Shown: in pieces, positions 55,239 through 63,699 of the stretch
Layout of the letters: each line of letters opens with the position of its first letter
Position numbering within the stretch: the first letter of the stretch is position 1
Source of the DNA: Tenacibaculum sp.
Lineage (GTDB): Bacteria > Bacteroidota > Bacteroidia > Flavobacteriales > Flavobacteriaceae
Length of the DNA stretch: 63,987 nucleotides
Reading direction: 5' to 3'
NCBI GenBank assembly: GCA_020631475.1
Contig: JAHDHE010000004.1
Location: 1-63,987 of the forward strand
The notes under the pieces: model-generated
The model's input: the letters and a program-made list of their open reading frames with translations, nothing else
Database searches by the model: none
What the model was told of the DNA's origin: nothing
Made by a program: the position numbers and the translations under genes

Positions 55239-55267
55239 AAAAAGGGTTGACAACGTCAACCCTTTTT
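55236..55267. terminator. bidirectional terminator
   Basis: AAAAGGGTTGAC-aac-GTCAACCCTTTTTTT between convergent lipB and the YceI-family gene. Confidence 0.9.
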
Positions 55268-55286
55268 TTATTTATCTAAACTAAAA

Positions 55287-55931
55287 TTATTTTTGAGCTT
55301 TGATCTCAAAAGAAATTTCCATTAAATCATTAATAAACTTATCTTTTAAAGCAGCGTCAATTTTCTTAGACTTGTAAGTAACTCCAAAATCAGTTCTGTC
55401 AATACTAAAAACATCACTTTTAAAAGTAGCCATTCCGTCAGCTTCACTAATTGTAGCAGGAATTGTAATGCTTTTTGTAGTACCTCTAAGAGTTAAGTTA
55501 CCAGTAACGTGTAATTTTCCGTCTTTCATTTCAGAACTAGCAACCTCAAACTTTGCAGTTGGAAATTTTTCAACATCAAAAAAGTCGCCTTTTTTTAAGT
55601 GATCCTCCAAATCTTCTTTTCCTTTACCAGCTTCCATATCAGTATTTGAAATTGAAGTCATGTCGATTGTAAATTCTCCAGATTTAAGAGTTCCATTTTC
55701 AATATCTAACAAACCACTTGCTAAATTAACAACACCTGTATGAGAACCTGTTGGTTTGCTTCCTGTCCAAGTAACAGTAGATTCAGCAACATTTGCTTTA
55801 TAAGAATTAATTACATTCTCTACTTTTTTTACGTCTTTTACTTCTTCGCTTGCAGTTACTTTGTTTTTTTCTGTTTTACAAGAAACAGCAGCTAAAGCTA
55901 CAAATGCAATTGCTAAAATTGATTTTTTCAT
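55287..55931 (-). CDS. YceI-family lipoprotein
   Basis: A 214-aa protein with a lipobox (AVSC, Cys18) and a lipocalin-like YceI domain from about residue 45. Typical stretches are STVTWTGSKPTGSHTGVVNL, KEDLEDHLKKGDFFDVEKFPTAKFE and GNLTLRGTTKSITIPA. YceI proteins bind isoprenoid-like lipids and are linked to stress in some bacteria; the ligand here is unknown. It has its own promoter-like box and appears monocistronic. Confidence 0.9.
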   Translation of the reverse strand: MKKSILAIAFVALAAVSCKTEKNKVTASEEVKDVKKVENVINSYKANVAESTVTWTGSKPTGSHTGVVNLASGLLDIENGTLKSGEFTIDMTSISNTDMEAGKGKEDLEDHLKKGDFFDVEKFPTAKFEVASSEMKDGKLHVTGNLTLRGTTKSITIPATISEADGMATFKSDVFSIDRTDFGVTYKSKKIDAALKDKFINDLMEISFEIKAQK

Positions 55932-55964
55932 TATAATTGATTTTAATATTTGATTTATTTAGAA

Positions 55965-55972
55965 CAAATGTA
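55965..55972 (-). promoter_or_regulatory. -7 box of the YceI-family gene
   Basis: Minus strand TACATTTG (TAnnTTTG), 33 bases before the ATG. Confidence 0.5.
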
Positions 55973-55996
55973 AATAAAAAATAGTTCCCACGGAAA

Positions 55997-56713
55997 TTAT
56001 TTTTTATTTAAGATTTTATTAATTACGTAAGAACTAGCTTGTAAGCCAAATGCAGCTGGCATGTAACTAATAGTTCCGTAATATGATTTTTTAAAATTTG
56101 TACCATCGGTTAGCTTTAAGCTTTGTGGTATTTGAACTTCTTCAGAGTACACAGCTGTAATACCTTTATTAACTTTCCGCTCTTTTAATCTTTTTTTAAG
56201 AGCACGAGCCATTTTACAGTTTTTAGTTTTGCTAATGTCTTTAACAACGACTTTGCTTGCATCCAATTTTCCGCCAGCTCCCATTGAACTGATTAGTTTT
56301 ACTTTTTTACGTTTTGCAGCAACAATTAAATTAATTTTAGGAGTAATGCTATCAATACAATCTAATACATAATCGTATTTTTCATCTACAATTTCATAAG
56401 CTCTTTCGGGCGACAGAAATTCGTTTAAAACAGTTAATTCAATTTCAGAACTAATATCTTTAATACGTTCAGCAATAACTGTAGCTTTCGATTTTCCTAC
56501 AGTGCTGTTTAATGCAGGTAATTGTCTGTTTTTATTGGTTTCATCAAAAGCATCACCATCTACAATTGTCATTTTACCTACGCCAGCTCTTGCTATGAAT
56601 TCAGCAGCAAACGATCCAACTCCGCCTAAGCCAACAATTAAAATATTTGCTTTTTTAAGCTTTTCTATTCCTTCTTTTTGAACTAGTAATTCTGTTCTTT
56701 CTAACCAACTCAT
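55997..56713 (-). CDS. tcdA: tRNA threonylcarbamoyladenosine dehydratase
   Basis: A 238-aa E1-like (ThiF/MoeB/HesA) enzyme of the TcdA/CsdL type, which cyclises t6A37 in tRNA with ATP. It opens with the ERTELLVQKEGIEKL stretch, followed by the nucleotide motif VGLGGVGSFAAEFIARAG and DGDAFDETNKNRQ. The adenylation Asp is in LDCIDSI. It overlaps the TatD-type gene by four bases (ATGA) and is the last of the rsgA-dtd-tatD-tcdA unit. Confidence 0.88.
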   Translation of the reverse strand: MSWLERTELLVQKEGIEKLKKANILIVGLGGVGSFAAEFIARAGVGKMTIVDGDAFDETNKNRQLPALNSTVGKSKATVIAERIKDISSEIELTVLNEFLSPERAYEIVDEKYDYVLDCIDSITPKINLIVAAKRKKVKLISSMGAGGKLDASKVVVKDISKTKNCKMARALKKRLKERKVNKGITAVYSEEVQIPQSLKLTDGTNFKKSYYGTISYMPAAFGLQASSYVINKILNKK

Positions 56714-57354
56714 TTTATAAATATACTATTAAAATTTTGATGTATTATTTCTTTCAGTTTTTCTAAATTTATTCCTTTTATAGTAGCAGCTTTTTGATAA
56801 ATATCTTTAATATTGATATCACTAGCATCAGTTTCGAAAAATATTTTATTTAGTGGAGTTTCTAAAAACGAGTCTTGTAATTTATCTGAAGTTAATAATT
56901 GATTTCCAAAAGATAAAAAATGTCCGTTTTTAATTAAGGATAAAGCAACCTGTTTATTTTTATTAAATCCATGAATAATCCAAGGTTGTTTTGGAGTAAG
57001 CTCTTTTTTTAATTGTATAATTTCTTGAAACGATTTTACACAATGTATAATTAAAGGTTTTTGGTGTTTTTCGGATAATGCAACTTGTTGTTTGAAAATA
57101 TTTATCTGATATTCAAAATTTGTCTCCGTTAATTTATCTAAACCACATTCGCCTACAGCATAACAATTTTTGAGTTGTAATTGTTTATCAATAAAAGATA
57201 ATTCTTCTTCTGTTTTTTCTTTTTTAATATACCATGGGTGAATTCCTATTGAAAATGAATTTGTGAATTCGGTAGCATTAGGATAGCAGTTTTCGATTTC
57301 AAAAACAGCATTTTGATTGGAGAAATTATGTGTATGAATATCAATAAAGCTCAC
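56710..57354 (-). CDS. TatD-family metal-dependent hydrolase
   Basis: A 214-aa TIM-barrel hydrolase. Metal ligands of the family are visible: FIDIHTHNF at the start, AVGECGLDK, PLIIHCVKS, WIIHGFNKN and the late FETDASD. It is shorter than usual for TatD (about 260), so it belongs to the compact subgroup. TatD enzymes are Mg-dependent DNases or related hydrolases; the real substrate is unknown. It sits between dtd and tcdA. Confidence 0.86.
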   Translation of the reverse strand: MSFIDIHTHNFSNQNAVFEIENCYPNATEFTNSFSIGIHPWYIKKEKTEEELSFIDKQLQLKNCYAVGECGLDKLTETNFEYQINIFKQQVALSEKHQKPLIIHCVKSFQEIIQLKKELTPKQPWIIHGFNKNKQVALSLIKNGHFLSFGNQLLTSDKLQDSFLETPLNKIFFETDASDINIKDIYQKAATIKGINLEKLKEIIHQNFNSIFIK

Positions 57355-57363
57355 TACAGTAAT

Positions 57364-57816
57364 TTAAACTTTATCTTTTGTATCTATGATAATGGTGACT
57401 GGTCCGTCATTTAATAAATCAACTTTCATGTCGGCACCAAACTCGCCAGTTTGTACTTTTTTCCCTAAATCAATTTCAATTTGTTTTATGAATTGCTCGT
57501 ATAAAGGGATTGCAACATCTGGTTTTGCTGCTTTTATATAGCTAGGACGGTTTCCTTTTTTTGTTGATGCATGCAAGGTAAATTGACTAACAACGATAGC
57601 ATCGCCATTAATATCAATTAAAGATTTATTCATTACTTGATTTTCGTCATTAAAAATACGAAGGTTGGTTATTTTTTTTGACAACCAATCGATGTCTTCT
57701 TTAGTGTCAGTATCAATAATTCCTAATAAAATTAAGAGTCCGTTTTTAATATCGGCAACTTTATTGCCTTCAATAGTTACACTTGCTTTTGTAACTCTTT
57801 GAATTATTGCTTTCAT
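57364..57816 (-). CDS. dtd: D-aminoacyl-tRNA deacylase
   Basis: A 150-aa Dtd that hydrolyses D-aminoacyl- and glycyl-mischarged tRNA. The two active-site motifs are SQFTLHA and the C-terminal NDGPVTIIID, where the family's conserved GP appears. The first Met overlaps nothing and follows rsgA by one base. Confidence 0.94.
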   Translation of the reverse strand: MKAIIQRVTKASVTIEGNKVADIKNGLLILLGIIDTDTKEDIDWLSKKITNLRIFNDENQVMNKSLIDINGDAIVVSQFTLHASTKKGNRPSYIKAAKPDVAIPLYEQFIKQIEIDLGKKVQTGEFGADMKVDLLNDGPVTIIIDTKDKV

Positions 57817-58770
57817 TTACTCTTGGTCTTTTTCCCAAACATCAGTTCTGTAATGTTCTTCTTCTCCTTCTAAAATCTGTAAATAACTTTTGTAACGAGA
57901 CCAAGCTATTTCGTCGTTTTCTAAAGCATCTTTCACAGCGCATTTTGGTTCGTTAACATGAATGCAATTATTAAACTTACAGTTTTGTTTTAAAGCAAAA
58001 AACTCAGGAAAATAATCACCTAATTCATCTTTATCCATATCAACAACACCAAATCCTTTAATGCCAGGAGTATCAATAATGCGTGCATTAAAACTTAAAT
58101 CGAACATTTCTGCAAAGGTAGTAGTGTGTTTTCCTTGCTTGTATTGTTCTGATATTTCTTTAGTTTTTAAATTTAAAGAAGGCTCTATGGCGTTGACTAA
58201 AGTTGTTTTTCCAACTCCAGAATGACCTACAAACATTGATGATTTATTCAGCATCAAATCTTTAATTTTATCTACGTTTTTATTTTGAGTTGCAGAAACT
58301 TCTATGCATTGGTATCCTATAGATTCGTAGATGTCTTTTAAATATAAAATTTCAGCACGTTGCTCTATTTCGTAAGAATCAATTTTGTTAAAAACTAAAA
58401 TTGTTTTTATAGAGTAAGCTTCGGTGGTTACTAAAAAACGATCGATAAAAGTGGTGAAAGTAGGAGGGTTGTTTATGGTGATTAACAAAAAAACCTGATC
58501 TATATTTGAAGCAATAATATGAGTTTGCTTAGATAAATTAACCGATTTACGAACAATAAAATTATCTCGCTCGTAAATATTAGTAATTACACCAGTTTCT
58601 TCGTTGTTTTTAGTCTCAAGATCAAAATCAACTTTATCGCCAACAGCAATCGGATTCGTACTTTTAATTCCTCTTATACGGAACTTTCCTTTGATTCTGC
58701 ATTTGTACGAAGTGCCTTCAGATTTAACTAAATACCAGCTTCCGGTTGATTTGTAAACGATTCCTATCAT
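57817..58770 (-). CDS. rsgA: ribosome small subunit-dependent GTPase A
   Basis: A 317-aa circularly permuted GTPase that helps 30S maturation. An N-terminal OB-fold (about 5-70) precedes the G4 motif FNKID, then the P-loop GHSGVGKTTLVNAI and DTPGIKGFG. The C-terminal zinc-binding CKFNNCIHVNEPKCAV (Cys-x4-Cys-x-His-x5-Cys) is intact. It heads the rsgA-dtd-tatD-tcdA unit and is divergent from the small secreted protein gene. Confidence 0.95.
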   Translation of the reverse strand: MIGIVYKSTGSWYLVKSEGTSYKCRIKGKFRIRGIKSTNPIAVGDKVDFDLETKNNEETGVITNIYERDNFIVRKSVNLSKQTHIIASNIDQVFLLITINNPPTFTTFIDRFLVTTEAYSIKTILVFNKIDSYEIEQRAEILYLKDIYESIGYQCIEVSATQNKNVDKIKDLMLNKSSMFVGHSGVGKTTLVNAIEPSLNLKTKEISEQYKQGKHTTTFAEMFDLSFNARIIDTPGIKGFGVVDMDKDELGDYFPEFFALKQNCKFNNCIHVNEPKCAVKDALENDEIAWSRYKSYLQILEGEEEHYRTDVWEKDQE

Positions 58771-58843
58771 ATAAAAACAAAGATGAGAAATTTATCATTT
58801 AAAAATGTATATTCGTCGTTTAAATTTAAAATATAAAAATTCC

Positions 58844-59491
58844 ATGAAAAAATTAGTATTACTGTTATTATTAGTTGCCTCTTTTTCAGTAAAAGGACAA
58901 ACAAGTCTTTATGAAAATCCTGAGTTTGATAAAGTTGCTCAAAATCATAAAGCAATAGCAATTATGCCTTTTGAAACAGTTGTAAGTTTGCGAAAAAAGC
59001 AAATGAAAAAAATGACTACAGAAGATTTAAAAAGATTAGAAAAGCAGGAAGGTAAAAGTATTCAAATAGCTATGTATTCTTGGTTTTTGAAAAGAAAGAA
59101 AAGAGGGAAATTAAAAACAATTGAAGTTCAAGATCCTAAAAAAACAACAGCTTTATTAAAAAAGAAAGATATAACTCAAGATAATATGAGTGATTATACG
59201 CCAGAGGAATTAGCTCAGATTTTAGGAGTTGATGCCATTATCTCAGGAAATTATAAAACTAGTAAACCAATGTCTGAAGGCGCTTCAGTAGCGTTAGGAT
59301 TATTAGTTGGTTTTTGGGGAAGTACCAATAGTGCAACAGTAAATATGAGTGTGCATAATGCTGAAGACGGAGTTTTATTGTGGAATTATAATAAAAAAGT
59401 AAAAGGAAGTATTGGAAGTAGCCCTGAAGATTTAATTAATAAATTAATGAGAAAAGCTTCAAGAAGACTTTCTTACACTAAGAAAAAATAA
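58844..59491 (+). CDS. secreted protein of unknown function
   Basis: A 215-aa protein from the ATG at 58844, which opens a signal peptide (MKKLVLLLLLVASFSVKGQ). AIAIMPFETVVSLRKKQ at the start of the mature domain and YTPEELAQILGVDAIISGNY later recall the periplasmic proteins that share the CsgG/LpoB-like fold (an early AVLPF-type strand followed by a helix). A Gly-rich segment lies near 165-180. The family is uncertain. An in-frame ATG at 58805 would add 13 residues. It interrupts an otherwise minus-strand region. Confidence 0.7.
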   Translation: MKKLVLLLLLVASFSVKGQTSLYENPEFDKVAQNHKAIAIMPFETVVSLRKKQMKKMTTEDLKRLEKQEGKSIQIAMYSWFLKRKKRGKLKTIEVQDPKKTTALLKKKDITQDNMSDYTPEELAQILGVDAIISGNYKTSKPMSEGASVALGLLVGFWGSTNSATVNMSVHNAEDGVLLWNYNKKVKGSIGSSPEDLINKLMRKASRRLSYTKKK

Positions 59492-59517
59492 AAAAAGCGC
59501 CGAAAGGCGCTTTTTTT
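59491..59517. terminator. bidirectional terminator
   Basis: AAAAAGCGCC-gaaa-GGCGCTTTTTTT, a GC-rich stem with a GNRA-type loop. Its T run touches the stop codon of the convergent DAHP synthase gene. Confidence 0.92.
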
Positions 59518-60598
59518 ATGAATTAATTATTTTTTCTTGATGATTAATACTTTCTTGATGAATGGCTTTAAATATTTTAAGAATAAATTCTTCACTTAAA
59601 CCTCGTTCGTTTCCTTCTAAAATCATTTTTCCAAGAATTTCATTCCATCTTTTAGTTTGAAGTATAGCAACGTTTTTGTCTTTTTTCAATTCTCCAATCG
59701 AATCTGCTACTTTCATACGCTTACCAAGCATTTCGATAAGTTGATGATCAACAACATCTATTTGTGTTCGTAAGGTGTTTAGTGCGTTTCTGTAATCAGC
59801 TTCAGTATCTGTTGCTTTTCTAACCTTTAAATCTATCATCATTTGAATTAAAGTCGCTGGTGTAATTTGTTGTTTAGCATCACTCCAAGCATTGTCTGGA
59901 TCATAATGAGTTTCTACCATTAATCCATCAAAATTTAAATCTAAAGCTGTTTGGCAAATATCAGAAATAATATCACGGCGACCAGCAATATGAGAGGGGT
60001 CACAAATTAAAGGTAAATCAGGAAAACGATTTTGTAATTCAATAGGAATTTGCCATTCAGGATTGTTACGGTACCTAGTTTTTTCGTAGGTAGAAAACCC
60101 TCTGTGAATTACTCCTAGTTTCTTAATGTTTGCAGTATATAAACGCTCAATTGCACCAAGCCACAACGGTAAATCAGGATTTACAGGGTTTTTTACCAGC
60201 ACTATTTTATCAGTTCCGTTAAGAGCATCTGCTATTTCTTGAATGATAAAAGGACTTACAGTAGTTCTAGCTCCAATCCATAAAATATCAATATCGTGCT
60301 CTAATGCTAATTTTACGTGATCTTTGTTGGCAACTTCTGTTGCAGTTAGCATTCCAGTTTCTTGTTTTGCTTTTTGTAACCATTTTAAACCTAAAGCGCC
60401 AACACCTTCAAAATTGCCTGGTCTTGTTCTTGGTTTCCAAATACCAGCACGTAAAACAGTGGCATCTGTGTCTTTTAACTGATGTGCAATATTTAATACT
60501 TGTTCTTCTGTTTCTGCGCTGCAAGGTCCTGCAATTACTAATGGGTGATTTAAGTTGAAATCATCTAACCATGTTCTTAATTCTTTAGTATTTTCCAT
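59516..60598 (-). CDS. bifunctional DAHP synthase / chorismate mutase
   Basis: A 360-aa fusion. Residues about 1-265 are a type I-beta (KDO8P-like) 3-deoxy-7-phosphoheptulonate synthase, the first step of the shikimate pathway: PLVIAGPCSAETEEQV, KPRTRPGNFEGVGALGLKWL and CDPSHIAGRRD. Residues about 270-355 are an AroQ-type chorismate mutase (LNTLRTQIDVVDHQLIEMLGKRMKVADSIGELKK). The fused mutase is probably also the allosteric sensor for prephenate or chorismate. It is the last gene of the aromatic operon, 12 bases after tyrA. Confidence 0.94.
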   Translation of the reverse strand: MENTKELRTWLDDFNLNHPLVIAGPCSAETEEQVLNIAHQLKDTDATVLRAGIWKPRTRPGNFEGVGALGLKWLQKAKQETGMLTATEVANKDHVKLALEHDIDILWIGARTTVSPFIIQEIADALNGTDKIVLVKNPVNPDLPLWLGAIERLYTANIKKLGVIHRGFSTYEKTRYRNNPEWQIPIELQNRFPDLPLICDPSHIAGRRDIISDICQTALDLNFDGLMVETHYDPDNAWSDAKQQITPATLIQMMIDLKVRKATDTEADYRNALNTLRTQIDVVDHQLIEMLGKRMKVADSIGELKKDKNVAILQTKRWNEILGKMILEGNERGLSEEFILKIFKAIHQESINHQEKIINS

Positions 60599-60610
60599 TT
60601 TTTTTATATT

Positions 60611-61474
60611 TTATAGAAGTGTAATTTCTTGTATTCCGTTTAATATTTGTTTTATGTGATTGGTGTTTTTCATTTCAGCATGAATCTCTGAAAAGTTATT
60701 ATCTTTTAATAATTCTCTAAAGTGTTTTAAATTGTGAATATATTCATCTAAGGTTTCGATGACATTCTCTTTATTTTGTTCGAAAATAGGAGTCCACATT
60801 TCAGGAGAACTTTTTGCTAACCGAACTGTTGATGCAAAACCACTACCTGCCATGTCAAAAATATCGCGTTCGTTTTTTTCTTTTTCTATCACCGTTTTAC
60901 CTAACATAAAAGAACTTATATGCGATAAATGCGAAACATAAGCAATGTGTTTATCATGCGATTTTGCATCCATATAACGAATACGCATTCCTAATTTAGA
61001 GAAAATTTCTAACGCTTTTTCTTGTAACTTAAATGCTGTTTTTTCTACCTCGCAAATAATATTTGTTTTACCGTTGTATAGCTTTTTTAAAGCTGCTGAT
61101 GGTCCTGAAAACTCAGTTCCTGCAATTGGATGTGTTGCTAGGAAGTTTCTTCTTTTAGGATGATTTTTAATGATTTCACAAATTTGTGTTTTAGTCGATC
61201 CAACATCCATAACCAAACAATTGTCTGAAACATTATTTAGTATTTCGGGTATTACTTTTAAAGATGTGTTTACGGGGATAGAAACGATAACAATATCTGC
61301 ATCTATAACATCTTCTATTGTTGTAATTTCATCAATAATATGAAGTTCTTTTGCTTTAGTAAGATGTTTATCATTATTATCTATTCCGTAAATAATTGCG
61401 TTTTTAAAAGCGTCTTTAATATCTAATGCCAAACTTCCGCCAATTAAACCTACGCCTACTATAAATATTTTCAT
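60611..61474 (-). CDS. tyrA: prephenate dehydrogenase
   Basis: A 287-aa TyrA that oxidises prephenate to 4-hydroxyphenylpyruvate for tyrosine. The NAD-binding motif is IVGVGLIGGSLAL. THPIAGTEFSGPSAA and the HDKHIAYVSHLSHI segment carry the substrate-binding and catalytic His residues. No mutase domain is fused. It lies two bases after the aminotransferase gene. Confidence 0.94.
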   Translation of the reverse strand: MKIFIVGVGLIGGSLALDIKDAFKNAIIYGIDNNDKHLTKAKELHIIDEITTIEDVIDADIVIVSIPVNTSLKVIPEILNNVSDNCLVMDVGSTKTQICEIIKNHPKRRNFLATHPIAGTEFSGPSAALKKLYNGKTNIICEVEKTAFKLQEKALEIFSKLGMRIRYMDAKSHDKHIAYVSHLSHISSFMLGKTVIEKEKNERDIFDMAGSGFASTVRLAKSSPEMWTPIFEQNKENVIETLDEYIHNLKHFRELLKDNNFSEIHAEMKNTNHIKQILNGIQEITLL

Positions 61475-61476
61475 TT

Positions 61477-62625
61477 TTAATTGTTTATACGGTTAATAGC
61501 TTCTGTTATTTTTTCTTCTGAAATACATAATGAAAAACGAATATATCCTTCTCCTTTTGATCCGAAGATAGAACCTGGAGCAACAAATAAATTGTAAGTG
61601 TATAATAATTCGTCAATCATTTTTTCTGATGTTTTTCCGTTGGGTAATTTTGCCCAAACAAACATTCCTGAAGTGTTTTTATTAAAAGTGCAGTTTAATT
61701 TTTCTGCCAATATCCAAATTAATTTTCTACGTTTCGTGTAAATTAAATTTTGATTTTTGAACCAGTCGTTTGATAATTGTAAAGCTTCTATTGCTCCTTT
61801 TTGAATTCCGTAAAACATACCAGAGTCCATTTGAGTTTTTACTTTTAAAATTTCTGATAAAAAAGAAGCTTTTCCCAATAACATTCCTACACGCCAACCA
61901 GCCATGTTAAAGGATTTGCTTAACGAGTTTAGTTCTAAAGCAATATCTTTTGCTCCTTCAATTTTTAAAATACTTTGCGGATTATCGTTTAAAATAAAAC
62001 TATACGGATTGTCATTCACAATAACAATATTGTGTTTTTTACCAAAGCTTATTAAACGTGTAAAAGTCTCTTCGGTTCCCATTGCACCAGTAGGCATATG
62101 CGGATAATTCACCCACATTAATTTTACTTTTGATAAATCTTTTTTTTCTAAACTTTCAAAATCAATTTGATAATTATTCTTTTCTTCAAGTTCATAAAAA
62201 AGTGGGGTAGCACCAATTAAATTGGTTACCGAGCTGTAGGTTGGATACCCTGGATTAGGGATTAAAACTTCATCACCTTCGTTAAGTAACGCTAAAGAAA
62301 TATGTAATATTCCTTCTTTACTTCCCATAAGAGGTAAAATTTCATTGTTAGCATTTAACCAGACATTGTATTTGTCAGTGTAAAATTTTGCTACAGCTTC
62401 TCTAAATTCAGGTAAACCTTGGTAACTCTGATATTTATGAGCATTACTATCTAATAAGCTGTTTTTAATAGCATTAATTACTGATGTTGATGGGGATAAA
62501 TCTGGACTTCCAATTCCTATATTTATAACTGGTTTTCCTTCAGAAATCATTTTTCTAACTTCTTTTAATTTTATAGAAAAGTAATATTCTTGTACGGTGT
62601 TTAAACGGTTTGCAAACTGTATCAT
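61477..62625 (-). CDS. class I/II aromatic-type aminotransferase
   Basis: A 382-aa PLP enzyme. The Schiff-base Lys is in ELNSLSKSFNMAGWRVG; NPGYPTYSSV and the NDNPYSFI region (Asn/Asp/Tyr contacts to PLP) and the C-terminal FSLC Arg motif (GYIRFSLCIS) complete the family pattern. Its operon position between pheA and tyrA suggests that it converts phenylpyruvate and 4-hydroxyphenylpyruvate, or prephenate, with glutamate or aspartate. Substrate is inferred from context. Start overlaps pheA by four bases. Confidence 0.9.
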   Translation of the reverse strand: MIQFANRLNTVQEYYFSIKLKEVRKMISEGKPVINIGIGSPDLSPSTSVINAIKNSLLDSNAHKYQSYQGLPEFREAVAKFYTDKYNVWLNANNEILPLMGSKEGILHISLALLNEGDEVLIPNPGYPTYSSVTNLIGATPLFYELEEKNNYQIDFESLEKKDLSKVKLMWVNYPHMPTGAMGTEETFTRLISFGKKHNIVIVNDNPYSFILNDNPQSILKIEGAKDIALELNSLSKSFNMAGWRVGMLLGKASFLSEILKVKTQMDSGMFYGIQKGAIEALQLSNDWFKNQNLIYTKRRKLIWILAEKLNCTFNKNTSGMFVWAKLPNGKTSEKMIDELLYTYNLFVAPGSIFGSKGEGYIRFSLCISEEKITEAINRINN

Positions 62626-63446
62626 ATCCTTCCGTTTTTGTATTCGCCTAAAATTTTAAAATCTTCAGCCATAATTTCTATAATCGATTTTGCTTTTTCA
62701 TAATCTGTGTATGAATCAAAAGTAACATCTACAAAAAATGAATATTTCCAAGGGGTTTCTATTTTAGGTAGCGATTGTATTTTAGTTAAATTTAGCTTGC
62801 AATCGCTCATAACATTTAATAAGGTTGCTAAACTTCCGCGTTTATGATCTAACTCGAATTTTAGAGATGCTTTATTAATGTTTTCTTTTCCGTTTTTAGG
62901 TTTTGTAGTTTGAAGAATAACAAAACGTGTAGCGTTATTCTTTATCGTTTGAATTTCATCTTCGATAACTTCTAAATTAAAAATATCGGCAGCTATTTTT
63001 GGGGCTATTGCCGCTATGTTTTTTAGTTTTTTTTCAGAAATTCTTTTAGCTACTGCAGAAGTATCAACGTCTTCAATAAGCTTAATGTGTTTATGATTTT
63101 TAAAAAACTCTTTACATTGAAGTAGTGCCATTGGATGTGAGCATACTTCTGTAATATCTTCAATTTTTTGACCAGGCAACACCATTAAATGATGATGAAT
63201 TGGTAAGTAATATTCTCCAGAAATATGTAGATTATTATTATCAATCAAAGCATAATTAGGAATAATAGAGCCAGCAATGGTGTTTTCAATAGCCATAATG
63301 CCTTGATTACATTTATTACTCAATAAATTGTCAACTAAAATATCAAACGATAAACATTCTTCTAGTTTTATAGTGTCGTTATAATAGTTTTTAGCAACGA
63401 TATGATGGTTGCTTCCTTCTATTCCTTGAATGGCTATTTTTTTCAT
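62622..63446 (-). CDS. pheA: prephenate dehydratase
   Basis: A 274-aa monofunctional PheA that converts prephenate to phenylpyruvate. The catalytic domain has KKIAIQGIEGSNHH at the start, MAIENTIAGSI and the NNATRFVIL Thr-Arg-Phe motif. A C-terminal ACT domain (about 195-270: SLKFELDHKRGSLATLLNVM) should bind phenylalanine for feedback control. It is the first gene of the aromatic operon. A terminator hairpin and a Phe/Tyr-rich leader peptide lie immediately upstream, giving a second, transcriptional layer of control. Confidence 0.95.
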   Translation of the reverse strand: MKKIAIQGIEGSNHHIVAKNYYNDTIKLEECLSFDILVDNLLSNKCNQGIMAIENTIAGSIIPNYALIDNNNLHISGEYYLPIHHHLMVLPGQKIEDITEVCSHPMALLQCKEFFKNHKHIKLIEDVDTSAVAKRISEKKLKNIAAIAPKIAADIFNLEVIEDEIQTIKNNATRFVILQTTKPKNGKENINKASLKFELDHKRGSLATLLNVMSDCKLNLTKIQSLPKIETPWKYSFFVDVTFDSYTDYEKAKSIIEIMAEDFKILGEYKNGRI

Positions 63447-63459
63447 TTAAAATTAAATC

Positions 63460-63490
63460 AAAAAAAAAGCCTCGATAAATTCGAGACTTT
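63460..63490 (-). terminator. attenuator terminator hairpin in the pheA leader
   Basis: On the minus strand AAAGTCTCGA-attta-TCGAGGCTTT forms a 10-bp stem (one G-U pair as RNA) followed by a run of T. It ends only about 15 bases before the pheA ATG, so it lies inside the leader transcript rather than behind a gene. Confidence 0.85.
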
Positions 63491-63537
63491 TATTAATATA
63501 TGTATTTTGTTAAGTTACATTATAGCACAAAGTCTCG
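63482..63537 (-). promoter_or_regulatory. antiterminator pairing of the pheA attenuator
   Basis: CGAGACTTT (minus strand, 63537-63529) is the exact complement of AAAGTCTCG (63490-63482). The second segment is also the 5' arm of the terminator stem, so the two structures exclude each other. The first segment lies within the last codons of the leader peptide, where a terminating ribosome would cover it. Confidence 0.8.
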
Positions 63538-63595
63538 TTCTCTTACTAAAATAGTAAAAGTAAAAATAGAAACCTTGCCATACGTTTTGTAACAT
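63515..63595 (-). CDS. Phe/Tyr-rich leader peptide of the aromatic operon
   Basis: A 26-codon frame starting at ATG 63595 and ending TAA 63515. It begins MLQNVWQG, continues with eight consecutive aromatic codons FYFYFYYF (63571-63548) and ends SKRTRLCAIM. The four Phe and four Tyr codons match the two products of the downstream operon (PheA, aminotransferase, TyrA, DAHP synthase/mutase). A promoter lies upstream and exclusive antiterminator/terminator stems lie downstream, so this is a sensor of Phe- and Tyr-tRNA charging as in the classical pheL mechanism. It is too short for ordinary gene calling. Confidence 0.85.
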   Translation of the reverse strand: MLQNVWQGFYFYFYYFSKRTRLCAIM

Positions 63596-63622
63596 CTTGT
63601 GTATTTGTTTTTTTATAAGCGA

Positions 63623-63653
63623 CAAATCTTAGAAATTAATTTTAAAAAAACAA
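63623..63653 (-). promoter_or_regulatory. promoter of the aromatic operon
   Basis: On the minus strand TTG (63653-63651), 19 bases, then TAAGATTTG (63631-63623), close to TAnnTTTG with one extra or changed base. It would start transcription about 15-25 bases before the leader peptide ATG. Confidence 0.5.
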
Positions 63654-63699
63654 ATTATATTTGATAAAAATTATTAATAGCTGGTGATTTAATTTTTGA

